Positions 45,192 through 53,699 of a stretch of 64,000 nt of DNA are shown piece after piece. The notes under the pieces are model-generated. The model worked only from the letters and a program-made list of their open reading frames with translations, made no database searches and was not told where the DNA came from. The stretch is taken from NCBI GenBank assembly GCA_036520615.1, contig DATDJI010000085.1:1-64000 (forward strand), given 5' to 3'. Position 1 is the stretch's first letter. Each line of letters starts with the position of its first letter. This DNA comes from CAMCXE01 sp036520615. GTDB lineage: Bacteria > Pseudomonadota > Gammaproteobacteria > Pseudomonadales > Cellvibrionaceae. Position numbers and translations under genes: made by a program.

Positions 45192-45747
45192 TCTGCATCA
45201 CATATCGCAGCAGCCAGGGATGGCCTGCCCCATATTGCGGAATTCTTCAAAGGATTCTCTGCGGGTTTTCAGGGATTACAGCCCCAAACTGTAACCCCTG
45301 TGAAATCGCACTTATTCAATTCTTTTATTTTTACACGTTAACCTAAAGCCTCTGCTGAACTCGTAGCAAGAGCGACTGAGACGCAGAAGACCGCACTGCC
45401 TGCCAAATGCTCAATCCAAAATTAATTGCACAACAAAAACCTTCTGTTCTATAAAAACTACCGAGAGCGACACCATCGTCGATGCGGGTCAGGGGATCGT
45501 CCAGCAAAGCTATAAACACACCGTTTTGGTAGGCTCGCCCCTAAGAGACAAAAGGTGACTCGCTCCACAATTTACAACATTACTTAATAAACAGAGTAAA
45601 AACGAACGATTATCTACAGCCTCTACGTAAATTTACGTATTTACGTCGCTACTGCTCGGCGGGAATACTGAGTGTCAGATTGCAAGAATTGAATTTCAAC
45701 TTTTTCAATTCTTGCCGTATCGAACGTATTCAGACCGCAGGATTTGA
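45192..45747. other. Intergenic region, 556 bp, with hairpin
   Basis: No gene is supported. The most notable element is a 12-bp perfect stem at 45682-45715, described separately. The rest is AT-rich and unremarkable. Confidence 0.5.
45682..45715. promoter_or_regulatory. 12-bp perfect inverted repeat upstream of RCC1-like gene
   Basis: GCAAGAATTGAA (45682-45693) pairs perfectly with TTCAATTCTTGC (45704-45715) across a 10-base loop. It lies 32 bases before the ATG of the downstream gene and has no T-run, so it is more likely an operator or leader hairpin than a terminator. Confidence 0.6.
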
Positions 45748-47763
45748 ATGGAAAATTTTATTCCTTTGTTTTTACTTAAGCCGCAGTTACATTTTATCTC
45801 GGGATTCGTGCACCAAAATCTGTGCACAAGATTAAGCGTCGCAGATCGTTGCGGCATTTCGAAAAACAAACATATCTGCACATCCATACGTTCTAAATGT
45901 ATCTTTTTTATCCTTGGCGTAACCACGCTTTTACTTGGTTGTCAGGGCGGCCCGTTACCCTGGGACACAATGGCAAAAAGTCAGTCCCCGCAAAATGTAT
46001 TGCACTTAGAAATGATTAAACCCAAGACCATTGCAGCGGGTAAGGATAATTTTATTGCCAGCAATGGTGATGAAATTTTAGCTTGGGGTAATAACTCCGG
46101 CCAAAAAAGCGAGCCACCTATAATAGCCGGGAAATTTTTGGATTACTCGGCGGGGTTAAATAATTCCATATACCTAACCAACGATGGAAGAGTTCTTCCT
46201 GAATCTGATAAGTTAACTAATGATCCCTCGCTTTATACCAATTTAGCGCGAGTAATCTCTGCAGAAGACAGATTTTTTGCTATTAAACAAGACGGCACTT
46301 TAATTAACTTAGCCGCTGAAATCATCGAAACCACAGGCCCCTGGGGGCGGCAAAGTTTTAAAATTCCTCAGGAAGCTAAAAACTTAGTAGATTTTAAACC
46401 TGGTATCGGCCATTTTGTCGCATTGATGGCCGATGGTTCGGTATTTTGCTGGCGCACCTCAGCGGAAATAACGCAAATTAAAATTCCCGCTCACATGACG
46501 GAACAATATGGAATTATCCGCATTGCCGCAGGGGCATACCACAGCCTAGCATTGCGGGCTGACGGTAAAGTGTTTGCATGGGGTGATAATAAAAACGGCC
46601 AAACTGACATTCCAGCTATTAATAAAAAAGTTGTGGATGTTGCAGCGACGGATGAAACCAGTATCGCTCTTTTGGAAGATGGCAATTTAGTGGTTTGGGG
46701 TAAACCTTTAAAAGAGCAACAGCTACCGCAAGATGTTATTGAACTAGATGCAAAATACAGTCAGCTAATAGTAAAAAAACGCAATGGTAAAATACAGGTA
46801 TTGCAAGCAGAAATTCCTATTAACTACGCTTATTTATACAACGCCAAAAGCATTTCTGGTGAATTGATTTTAGATAACGATGGCAACGTACATCCACTAT
46901 TGGCAACCACACCTGAAATACCAGAAGCTGCGCGCACGGGTATTGAGCAAATTCAAGGTCGCGATGTAGAGCTCGGAAAATACTATGATCTCGTAGGTTC
47001 TGGCCCTGTAATCAGATTTAGCTCACCCGCTCAACCGTCCCTCCCACCAACAGGCTACGAAAACTACAGTAGTCCTTATGCAACTTTACTTAAGCCAATA
47101 AATTTAACCGTATCTAAATCAGGCCACTTGACGCTATGGGGTTCAACCGATTTATCACCTCCGACCGACCTGGGCCGGGTTACGCGTGCGCAATGTGCTA
47201 TGACACACTGTGCCGCCATTAAAACCAACGGACAAGTTGTTGCCTGGGGGGGAAATTATAACGGCCAAACCAATGTGCCTACCTCACTGACCACAGCGCT
47301 GGATATTTCAGTGGGTGATTCATTTACTCTCGCTGTAGACAGCGAACACAAAGTGATTGGCTGGGGTGGGAACGCGTACACAGAACTCAATGTGCCCAGG
47401 TTTTCTCGACCAATTAAACAAATTGAAGCTTCACAATTCACCTCTATGGCATTAGATGATTTGGGAAACGTTTACTCCTGGGGAGGTTATTCAAGCGCGG
47501 TTATATCGCAAGACCCAATAAATGGCGAGGCAGGGCCAATTGACTCCCTGCAGCAATATGGCGCTCTAAGCCCAAATGGTCAGGTGTTTTTACCTAACAC
47601 TTACTCCCAGGTATTAAGAACTCTAGAATATGAATTACCTATCGTTTCAATTGCCACAGGTGGAAACTTAATTTCTGTAGTAGATATTGCCGGAAGAGTT
47701 GATATTCGAGGTGGAATACGTATCCCAGCAGATTTAACAGAACTGCTGGAAACTACGTACTAA
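45748..47763 (+). CDS. RCC1-repeat lipoprotein-like protein
   Basis: The 671-residue protein has RCC1/BLIP-II-type beta-propeller repeats: GDEILAWGNNSGQK, GKVFAWGDNKNGQTDIPAI, GQVVAWGGNYNGQTNVP, KVIGWGGNAYTELNVP and GNVYSWGGYSS. A hydrophobic stretch with a lipobox (FILGVTTLLLGC, Cys about residue 65) lies after an unusually long N-terminal 50 residues. If translation begins at a later non-ATG codon it would be a normal lipoprotein. The ATG at 45748 has AGGA six bases upstream. Function unknown; propeller proteins of this type bind partner proteins. Confidence 0.8.
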   Translation: MENFIPLFLLKPQLHFISGFVHQNLCTRLSVADRCGISKNKHICTSIRSKCIFFILGVTTLLLGCQGGPLPWDTMAKSQSPQNVLHLEMIKPKTIAAGKDNFIASNGDEILAWGNNSGQKSEPPIIAGKFLDYSAGLNNSIYLTNDGRVLPESDKLTNDPSLYTNLARVISAEDRFFAIKQDGTLINLAAEIIETTGPWGRQSFKIPQEAKNLVDFKPGIGHFVALMADGSVFCWRTSAEITQIKIPAHMTEQYGIIRIAAGAYHSLALRADGKVFAWGDNKNGQTDIPAINKKVVDVAATDETSIALLEDGNLVVWGKPLKEQQLPQDVIELDAKYSQLIVKKRNGKIQVLQAEIPINYAYLYNAKSISGELILDNDGNVHPLLATTPEIPEAARTGIEQIQGRDVELGKYYDLVGSGPVIRFSSPAQPSLPPTGYENYSSPYATLLKPINLTVSKSGHLTLWGSTDLSPPTDLGRVTRAQCAMTHCAAIKTNGQVVAWGGNYNGQTNVPTSLTTALDISVGDSFTLAVDSEHKVIGWGGNAYTELNVPRFSRPIKQIEASQFTSMALDDLGNVYSWGGYSSAVISQDPINGEAGPIDSLQQYGALSPNGQVFLPNTYSQVLRTLEYELPIVSIATGGNLISVVDIAGRVDIRGGIRIPADLTELLETTY

Positions 47764-47793
47764 TAACTGGAAAAAACCGGGCAGGACGATTTT

Positions 47794-48135
47794 TTACTTC
47801 GCAAACCACTGTTTTACAGTTTCCTTTGCTTTAGCTACATGCTCATCTTTTATATAGGCGGCTGTTGTAGCGGCAGCCGCCACCAAAACACCTAAGTCAT
47901 CGGAAAACCCCAAAATAGGCATAACATCCGGGATCGCATCCACCGGACAAATAAAATAGCCTAACGCACTAAAAATGGCGGCCTTTGCCCATTTTGGTGT
48001 GTCCTCATCGCGGGCGGAATAATACATTTTCAGCCCGGATTCAATCGCCGCTTCACCTGCCTGTTTGGCGTATTTTTTAGTTTTATCCCAAAAGTTTTCT
48101 TCTGAATACTGCGCGCTAAATTCGTTTTCTGACAT
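47794..48135 (-). CDS. DUF1232 (YkvA-like) protein
   Basis: The 113-residue protein has a charged N-terminus and the DUF1232 core with ALGYFICPVDAIPDVMPILGFSDDLGVLVAAAATTAAYI, two hydrophobic helices joined by a P-x-D-x-I-P-D motif. YkvA-type proteins are small membrane-associated proteins of unknown function. It is convergent with the RCC1-like gene; only 30 bases separate the stops. Confidence 0.9.
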   Translation of the reverse strand: MSENEFSAQYSEENFWDKTKKYAKQAGEAAIESGLKMYYSARDEDTPKWAKAAIFSALGYFICPVDAIPDVMPILGFSDDLGVLVAAAATTAAYIKDEHVAKAKETVKQWFAK

Positions 48136-48791
48136 GGTTTGTATCCTGGAATGTAGGGCGGTTGAAATCCGCGTGGGGAATTTACATTTGAGATGGGATT
48201 AATAGTGGGGGCTATGGAGCTGTACTGCAAGGTTTGGAGTTAATTTGCCGGCAACTTGGATTTTGAGCGAAGCGACAATCCATTAATTGGGGACCGGATC
48301 AGTAAGTCTTAATGATAATTTTCTGCTGTGAGGCAGATGGGCATTGTGAAAATTCATTTACCTAATTTTAAACTTAATTCTAAACAAAGAAAGTAACCAA
48401 AAGCCCGCTCATGCGCTGCAAAATTACACCCTGCTTTTGTTTCTGCTGCGTAAATCTTCCGGCCAACTCTGTAGCCTTGATGAAGCGCAGCCTAATCCAG
48501 AGCGAATAAAAACTGTAGCGTGAAAGAGTTGAGAAGTTTATTTTCGGGCCGGCATATGCAAAACCTGGATTACACTAGGCTTCATGCAGGCTACTGCCCG
48601 ATTTATTTGGAGTTGCTCAAGAGGTATTTGAGTTTCAATATCTTCTTAATGCCAAGCCAAGCCAAGCCAAGCCAAGCCAAGCCAAGCCAAGCCAAGCCAA
48701 TGCAATGCAATGCAATTTGTAGCTGATTTCGGGATAGTACTTGTCACAGCGAGCATATCGCCCTTCAATAGCAGTTTTCGCGGAGCAATTT
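48136..48791. other. Intergenic region, 656 bp, with GCCAA repeat
   Basis: No gene is supported apart from a spurious frame through the repeat. The (GCCAA)10 tract at 48651-48700, followed by three TGCAA units, is listed separately. The rest is not recognised. Confidence 0.55.
48651..48715. repeat. Pentanucleotide microsatellite (GCCAA)10 then (TGCAA)3
   Basis: Ten perfect GCCAA units (48651-48700) are followed by three TGCAA units (48701-48715). Five-base repeats change length by slippage. It lies 76 bases upstream of the DUF1244 start, in its likely promoter or leader, so it could tune expression. Confidence 0.9.
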
Positions 48792-49097
48792 ATGTCAGAA
48801 CAAGAATGGCAAGCAGCGGCGTTTCGCCGTTTAGTGGCTCACTTGCAAGAGCGTCCAGAAGTACAAAATATCGACCTTATGAACTTAGCCGGATTTTGCC
48901 GCAATTGTTTATCTAAGTGGTATCAAGAGGCTGCGGTAGAGTCAGGGGCGCAAGTGAGCCAGGACCAAGCGCGTGCATTGGTTTACGGTATGCCATACAG
49001 CGAATACAAATCCCGTTACCAAACCCCAGCAACTCCAGAGCAGCAAAAAGCTTTTGATCAAAGCCAGGCGCCGAGCCAGGCAAGCCAGCAGCAATAA
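48792..49097 (+). CDS. DUF1244 family protein
   Basis: The 101-residue protein has the DUF1244 core LVAHLQERPEVQNIDLMNLAGFCRNCLSKWYQEAA with two conserved cysteines. Its C-terminus is glutamine- and proline-rich. The start at 48792 is chosen because GGAG lies six bases upstream; the in-frame TTG/ATG-type starts from 48741 have none. It is followed by the MOSC gene nine bases downstream, so the two are probably co-transcribed. Confidence 0.9.
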   Translation: MSEQEWQAAAFRRLVAHLQERPEVQNIDLMNLAGFCRNCLSKWYQEAAVESGAQVSQDQARALVYGMPYSEYKSRYQTPATPEQQKAFDQSQAPSQASQQQ

Positions 49098-49106
49098 GGC
49101 GGCGCT

Positions 49107-49943
49107 GTGCAGATTTGTAGCCTCAACCTTTATCCCGTCAAAGCCCTGGCAGGCATAAATCTCACTCGCGCCCAGCTTACCTCTCAAGGCCTCGCGCTGC
49201 CGCTAAGAGAAGGGCTTGTGCATGATCGGCAATGGATGCTCATCAATGCCCAACAACAAATGGTGACTCAGCGCCAGTTGCCTGAACTTGCCTGCGTGCA
49301 GCCGCAGTTTTTGCATGGCGAACTTTATTTAACGGCGCCAGGTATCGAGCCTATCGCCATCACAGCCGCTCCGGCGGACGGGCCTCGGCTTAACAGCCAG
49401 GTATGGAAAACACCATTACATGTGCAAACCTGCTCCGATGCGGTGACGCAGTGGTTAGCGCAAGTATTGCCTGATGCGGGCCTAAGGCTTGTAAGCCTTG
49501 CCGGTCCCAGGCCCATGCTTACCGAGCGTTTCGGAGGACAAAGCGCCACGCATTTTGCCGATGCGGCGCCTTTTTTAGTGGCGAACACTGCGTCTCTCGC
49601 AGCGTTAAATCAGGCGTTGCAGCAGGAGGGAGATAGCTCGGTGGATGAGCGGCGCTTTCGCGCCAATATTTGGTTCAATGGCCTGGAGGCCTTTAACGAG
49701 CACAAAATTGCCGCATTAAATTTGGCTCAGGGTGTAATTCGTTTAGTGGATCACTGCCAGCGCTGCAGCGTCATTACCGTGGACCCGGATCGCGGCGTGT
49801 TCTGCGCCAATGCCAAACCGTTTAAGACCCTCGCGCGCCTAAACGCCATGCCCAACCAGCCTAAGGCTCCGGCCTTTGGCGTCAACGCGGTTTTTGAACA
49901 ATCGGATACACCTTGGCTTGCCATAGGGGACATGTGGTTTTAA
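49107..49943 (+). CDS. MOSC domain protein (YcbX-like N-terminal beta barrel)
   Basis: The 278-residue protein has an N-terminal MOSC_N beta barrel with SLNLYPVKALAGINL and LVHDRQWMLIN, and a C-terminal MOSC domain with RFRANIWFNGLEAFNEH and the conserved cysteines in DHCQRCSVITVDPDRG. It lacks the C-terminal ferredoxin of E. coli YcbX, so is a short form. MOSC proteins bind molybdenum cofactor and can reduce N-hydroxylated compounds with a redox partner. It starts at GTG 49107. Confidence 0.9.
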   Translation: MQICSLNLYPVKALAGINLTRAQLTSQGLALPLREGLVHDRQWMLINAQQQMVTQRQLPELACVQPQFLHGELYLTAPGIEPIAITAAPADGPRLNSQVWKTPLHVQTCSDAVTQWLAQVLPDAGLRLVSLAGPRPMLTERFGGQSATHFADAAPFLVANTASLAALNQALQQEGDSSVDERRFRANIWFNGLEAFNEHKIAALNLAQGVIRLVDHCQRCSVITVDPDRGVFCANAKPFKTLARLNAMPNQPKAPAFGVNAVFEQSDTPWLAIGDMWF

Positions 49944-49981
49944 AAAATTGAGTAATTAAATAAACACAAAAAGAGCGTCAT

Positions 49982-50142
49982 ATGAATGTCTTACTAAAGT
50001 TACAGTTGCTGTATTAATTTATTTTTCTGCCGAAGGTGGGCTGACTTTTTTCCATTATTATTATCGGGGCCTGCAAGGCAAAATGCAGGGGCTATTTAAC
50101 GTAGGCGATACTCGTGCGCACTCGGTGAAGTTGCCATTGTAG
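49982..50142 (+). pseudogene. Small protein gene interrupted by a frameshift
   Basis: An ATG at 49982 reads only 11 codons (MNVLLKLQLLY) before a stop. From 49999 the -1 frame is open for 47 codons to a TAG at 50140-50142 and reads VTVAVLIYFSAEGGLTFFHY and on to DTRAHSVKLPL. Adding one base after the AAA run (49996-49998) joins both into one plausible protein with a hydrophobic N-terminus. It may be a natural frameshift mutation, a sequencing error in an A-run, or programmed. No family is recognised. Confidence 0.5.
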
Positions 50143-50185
50143 AGAGCGTGTACTTTTAACTAACCTAAAAAGAGGAAGCTAAAAT

Positions 50186-50542
50186 ATGTTGACGCGCGAA
50201 TTTGCCAGTGAATTTGCTAAAGACTGGGTTGATGCCTGGAATGCGCGGGATTTAGACAGAGTACTTACGCATTATCACAATGATTTTGTAATGTCCTCAC
50301 CTAAAATAGCTAGCATCGCAAGTGAGCCTTCAGGCGTTTTGCGGGGCAAAAATAAAGTGGCCGCTTATTGGGCTCAAGCACTAGCTATTATTCCGGTATT
50401 AAATTTCCAGCTTATTGATGTTTTTGTGGGGGCCGACAGCCTTATTTTGCATTACCGCAGTCATAGCGGCGCAGCCACTGAAGTATTTTTCTTTGATGAA
50501 GACGGATTGGTAGTAAAAGCGGCAGCAAATTGTGCACAGTAA
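50186..50542 (+). CDS. SnoaL-like/NTF2-fold protein
   Basis: The 118-residue protein follows the NTF2-like pattern: an N-terminal helix FAKDWVDAWNARDLDRVLTHY, a strand HNDFVMSSP, GVLRGKNKVAAYWAQALAIIP and a beta sheet ending LILHYRSHSGAATEVFFFDEDGLVVKAAANC. SnoaL-like proteins have a cone-shaped pocket and varied or no enzymatic roles. AGAGGAAG lies before the ATG. It follows the frameshifted small gene. Confidence 0.88.
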   Translation: MLTREFASEFAKDWVDAWNARDLDRVLTHYHNDFVMSSPKIASIASEPSGVLRGKNKVAAYWAQALAIIPVLNFQLIDVFVGADSLILHYRSHSGAATEVFFFDEDGLVVKAAANCAQ

Positions 50543-50610
50543 CCCGCGTGCCTTTAAATTATTTTTCATTTGCGAGCTACTGCCGAGCCTTCATTTAAAT
50601 CCCCAGCCAA

Positions 50611-51933
50611 GTGTGTCACCTTAGCGTGGCTTTAACTTCAGATAAGGCTTTAGCGGGTAACCCCAAACGCTACATTATTTTTACCGTTTTTTACAACGCG
50701 CGAGCTTATTACCCCGTACTGGCAGTTTTATTTTTAGACTTAGGCCTAAGCCTTGAGCAATTTGTACTGCTGAATTTAGTTTGGGCGCTGACGATATTTT
50801 TCTGTGAAGTGCCCTCGGGCGCCCTGGCCGATACCTGGGGGCGGCGCAATTTATTAATTGTCGCCGCCGTGTTAATGATTATTGAAATGCTGTGTTTATT
50901 AATTGCACCGGTGCAGGGTGGTAATGTTTTATTGGCTGTATGTATTGCTAATCGCCTGTGTTCGGGCCTATCAGAAGCCTGCGCCAGCGGCGCCGATGAA
51001 GCCCTCGCCTATGATTCTCTACCCGAAGAAAATCGTGCAAAAGCCTGGGACAGTGTATTAGCAAGTGCCATGCGATGGCGTTCGGCAGGGTTTGTAATTG
51101 CCATGTTATTAGGTGGATTTTTATATGACCCTAATCAGCTGAATAAATTAATTCCCGCCGATTTAGCGCTGAGCGCGGAGACGGCACATCGTTTACCGAT
51201 TTTTCTTGTATTGTGCCAAGGTTTTATTTGTTTATGGGCAAGCCTTGCCATGCGCGAACCGGCACGGAAAGCACCTAAAGTAAGCTTGGCAAGTCTCGTC
51301 CGGATAACTCTTGCTAGCGTCTATTGGTTATGGCGGCAAAAGTTATTGCGGGTTTTAGTGGTAATTGGCTTGTTGCTAGATGCGGTAGTACGCAACTTTG
51401 CCACGCTTAATAGTAGCTATTACCGTTTAATTAAATTGCCGGAATGGAGTTTTGGTGTGATTGGCGCAGGCCTAGGCTTATTAGGCATAGCCGTGCCGAC
51501 ACTGGCTAAATATATGAACACGCGCTTTAGCCCATTGGTAAATATTAATTTAATTGCACTGGGAATACTGCTTATGCTTGCAGCGCTTATTCCCGCTTGG
51601 CCTGCATGGGGCTTAATTCCCGCGAGCTTATTAATGCTCAGTATGGGATTTTTAAGTTTTACTCTGAGCAAAGCTATTCACCAAACAGTAAGTGCAGCTA
51701 ACCGCGCTACAGTCTTATCGGTAAAAGGCCTGCTGTTTAATTTGGGTTATGGAGTGATGAGTTTAGGCTTTTCGCTTTTATTGGCAAAAACCGGCACTAC
51801 CACGAGCATTAATAATTTGAGCCAAGCACTGTTATGGCAGTGGCCGTTGGTGGCGATTTTAGTTGTATTGTTGATAGTTTGGGGACTGTGGTTTCTACGA
51901 AGTCAGAATCCCCATACAAGTAGTTCGGTGTGA
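50611..51933 (+). CDS. MFS transporter
   Basis: The 440-residue protein has twelve predicted membrane helices and the major-facilitator loop 2-3 motif in EVPSGALADTWGRRNLLI. The sequence around residues 20-60 (YIIFTVFYNARAYYPVLAVLFLDLG) fits the subgroup of MFS proteins with unknown substrates. The start is uncertain: GTG at 50611 or the in-frame GTG at 50626. It is followed 43 bases later by the DUF938 gene. Confidence 0.85.
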   Translation: MCHLSVALTSDKALAGNPKRYIIFTVFYNARAYYPVLAVLFLDLGLSLEQFVLLNLVWALTIFFCEVPSGALADTWGRRNLLIVAAVLMIIEMLCLLIAPVQGGNVLLAVCIANRLCSGLSEACASGADEALAYDSLPEENRAKAWDSVLASAMRWRSAGFVIAMLLGGFLYDPNQLNKLIPADLALSAETAHRLPIFLVLCQGFICLWASLAMREPARKAPKVSLASLVRITLASVYWLWRQKLLRVLVVIGLLLDAVVRNFATLNSSYYRLIKLPEWSFGVIGAGLGLLGIAVPTLAKYMNTRFSPLVNINLIALGILLMLAALIPAWPAWGLIPASLLMLSMGFLSFTLSKAIHQTVSAANRATVLSVKGLLFNLGYGVMSLGFSLLLAKTGTTTSINNLSQALLWQWPLVAILVVLLIVWGLWFLRSQNPHTSSSV

Positions 51934-51976
51934 ATTTATCCTTAGCCTAATAGACGAAAAAATTGGAGGTGCGCCA

Positions 51977-52576
51977 GTGAACATGCCTTTTTCCCAAGCC
52001 TGTGAAAACAATAAAGAGCCTATCCTTGAGGTACTGCGCGAAGCGTTTAAACATTCGAGCCAAGTGTTAGAGATAGGTGCAGGCACCGGTCAGCACTCAG
52101 TGCATTTTGCTGCGCATTTAACGCACCTGCGTTGGCAGTGCGCCGACCTTGCAGCGAATTTGCCGATAATCCGCCAATGGCACGCCACTTATCCAAGCGC
52201 TAATTTACTTGAGCCTGTGGAATTAGATATGCAGAACCCGCAATGGCCTGCAGGTTTTGATGCTGTATTTTCGGCTAATACAGCACATATTATGCCCTGG
52301 CACCTTACACAAAAAATGCTTGTGGAAGTAGCTAAACATTTGCCCGTAGACGGTAAATTTGTTCTCTACGGCCCGTTTAACTTTGGCGGCGCTTTTACAA
52401 GCGAGAGCAATGCGCGGTTTGATATATTTTTAAAAGAGCAAGCGGCGCATATGGGGATTCGTGATTTTGAGGCACTGAATAAATTGGCAACGGCCAATGG
52501 AATGAATTTTGATAAGGATTACGAGATGCCAGCTAATAATCGCTGTTTGGTTTGGCAAAAATCGCCAGAAAAGTAG
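51977..52576 (+). CDS. DUF938 SAM-dependent methyltransferase
   Basis: The 199-residue protein has PFSQACENNKEPILEVLREAF and motif I VLEIGAGTGQHSVHFA, FSANTAHIMPW and the DYEMPANNRCLVW end that define DUF938. These proteins are methyltransferases with unknown substrates. GTG 51977 is preferred because GGAGG lies seven bases upstream (51965-51969); ATG 51983 is the alternative. A hairpin repeat follows directly after the stop. Confidence 0.9.
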   Translation: MNMPFSQACENNKEPILEVLREAFKHSSQVLEIGAGTGQHSVHFAAHLTHLRWQCADLAANLPIIRQWHATYPSANLLEPVELDMQNPQWPAGFDAVFSANTAHIMPWHLTQKMLVEVAKHLPVDGKFVLYGPFNFGGAFTSESNARFDIFLKEQAAHMGIRDFEALNKLATANGMNFDKDYEMPANNRCLVWQKSPEK

Positions 52577-52606
52577 CCCGGATGCAGCGCAGCGAAATCC
52601 GGGTTT
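52575..52606. repeat. Hairpin intergenic repeat (CCCGGAT...ATCCGGG)
   Basis: CCCGGAT (52577-52583) pairs with ATCCGGG (52597-52603). The element overlaps the stop of the DUF938 gene and is followed by a weak T-rich tract. The sequence type, with GCAGCGCAGCGA in the loop, is a widely dispersed intergenic repeat in proteobacteria and may also serve as terminator. Confidence 0.65.
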
Positions 52607-52738
52607 ATACCTTTTTCTAAAAATGAGCAGCATATAATTTGCAATTAGTGCTTTTGATAATATTTTAATCTCACCTGGTTTATACTGCGCATGCATCCAT
52701 GTTACGGAATTTATCTAGGCACCGGCTCCATAAAAAAA

Positions 52739-53416
52739 CTAATCAAACTTCAAAATCTGCCGGTTATTATAAATCTGATGCAATGTTACCCGATTCGCTT
52801 GATCCTGGCTTTTGCGGATATGGTTGGTCATTTCGTCCTGCGCTGCAGTCAAATTATGCTGCAATAGAAAATTACAAATACGAAAATGTTCGTCATAGGT
52901 ATCCAGAACGCTTTTTTCATTTGGAAAGCCCAGCAGGCGCACGACGCGGATATGATCGTTAATATCAGCAATAAAGCCTGCTAAAACAGAGTTGCGCGAT
53001 ATATCGGCCAACTGCTGATGAAAATCCTCTTCCGCTTGTTTTAATTCTGCAGTTACTTCCAAACCGTAAAAAAGTGTCGCAGGATTCCAGCTCTTGGCGA
53101 GGGTTTGTAATTCGGACCAATCGCGCAATTGGCTTATTTCTGTCAATACCAAATTCTCCAGTGCCACGCGCACATCGTAATAATGGCTTATTTGCACCAT
53201 ATCAATAGTGCGCACATAACAGCCCTGCTTGGCTTTTATCGTTAATAAATGCTCGTTTTCCAGGCGTTGTAATGCGGCGCGAATAGGAGTGCGGCTTACA
53301 TTAAAAAAATCCGCGAGTTGATTTTCCGTAATACGGCTGCCGGGCATTAATTGCAACGACATTATCATGTTGCGCAGGCGTTCATAAATTTCTTGCGCGT
53401 TGGGTTTTGTCTCCAT
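52739..53416 (-). CDS. GntR-family regulator with FCD domain
   Basis: The 225-residue protein has a winged-helix GntR domain (about residues 5-70) with IYERLRNMIMSLQLMPGSRI, ENQLADFFNVSRTPIRAALQRLE, and an all-helical FCD effector domain (about 80-215) with acidic and His residues for a metal-carboxylate ligand. The start at 53416 (METKPN) is preferred; an upstream in-frame ATG would add 20 residues of unlikely sequence. It is divergent from the transporter-hydrolase operon and probably controls it by binding the palindromes at 53640-53679. Confidence 0.9.
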   Translation of the reverse strand: METKPNAQEIYERLRNMIMSLQLMPGSRITENQLADFFNVSRTPIRAALQRLENEHLLTIKAKQGCYVRTIDMVQISHYYDVRVALENLVLTEISQLRDWSELQTLAKSWNPATLFYGLEVTAELKQAEEDFHQQLADISRNSVLAGFIADINDHIRVVRLLGFPNEKSVLDTYDEHFRICNFLLQHNLTAAQDEMTNHIRKSQDQANRVTLHQIYNNRQILKFD

Positions 53417-53639
53417 GGCATTTGTATCGACAGAGCTGGGAAATAGCAGTGTTATGCATCGACTCAGATAAAGCAAGCGAGCGCTGCGCGCAAAAAAAGG
53501 GCGCAGAATTTTATCTGCCGCTCAAATAGATTCGTTAAGAGGCACGCTTTTGCTTTCGCAAGCGGCGTCTCACCACGCGATAAGTAATTGAATTTTAATT
53601 ATTAATAGGCCGCTTTTAACATGCTGGCGCGGGCCCTGC

Positions 53640-53679
53640 ATCTTGTATACAAGTTAGTATCCATTCAGATATACAAGAT
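53640..53679. promoter_or_regulatory. Candidate operator: nested inverted repeats between gntR and tsx-like gene
   Basis: ATCTTGTATA (53640-53649) and TATACAAGAT (53670-53679) are perfect inverted copies, and CTTGTATACAAG (53642-53653) is itself a 12-bp palindrome. TTGTATACAA-type palindromes are typical of GntR/FCD regulators. It lies 20-60 bases upstream of the operon's first start codon. Confidence 0.75.
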
Positions 53680-53699
53680 AACTGCACGAGGCTTTCACT

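Noticed and set aside
48520..48726. Open frame through the GCCAA repeat, ending in repeated SQAKP
   Set aside because: The repeated peptide is a by-product of the microsatellite; no start signal.
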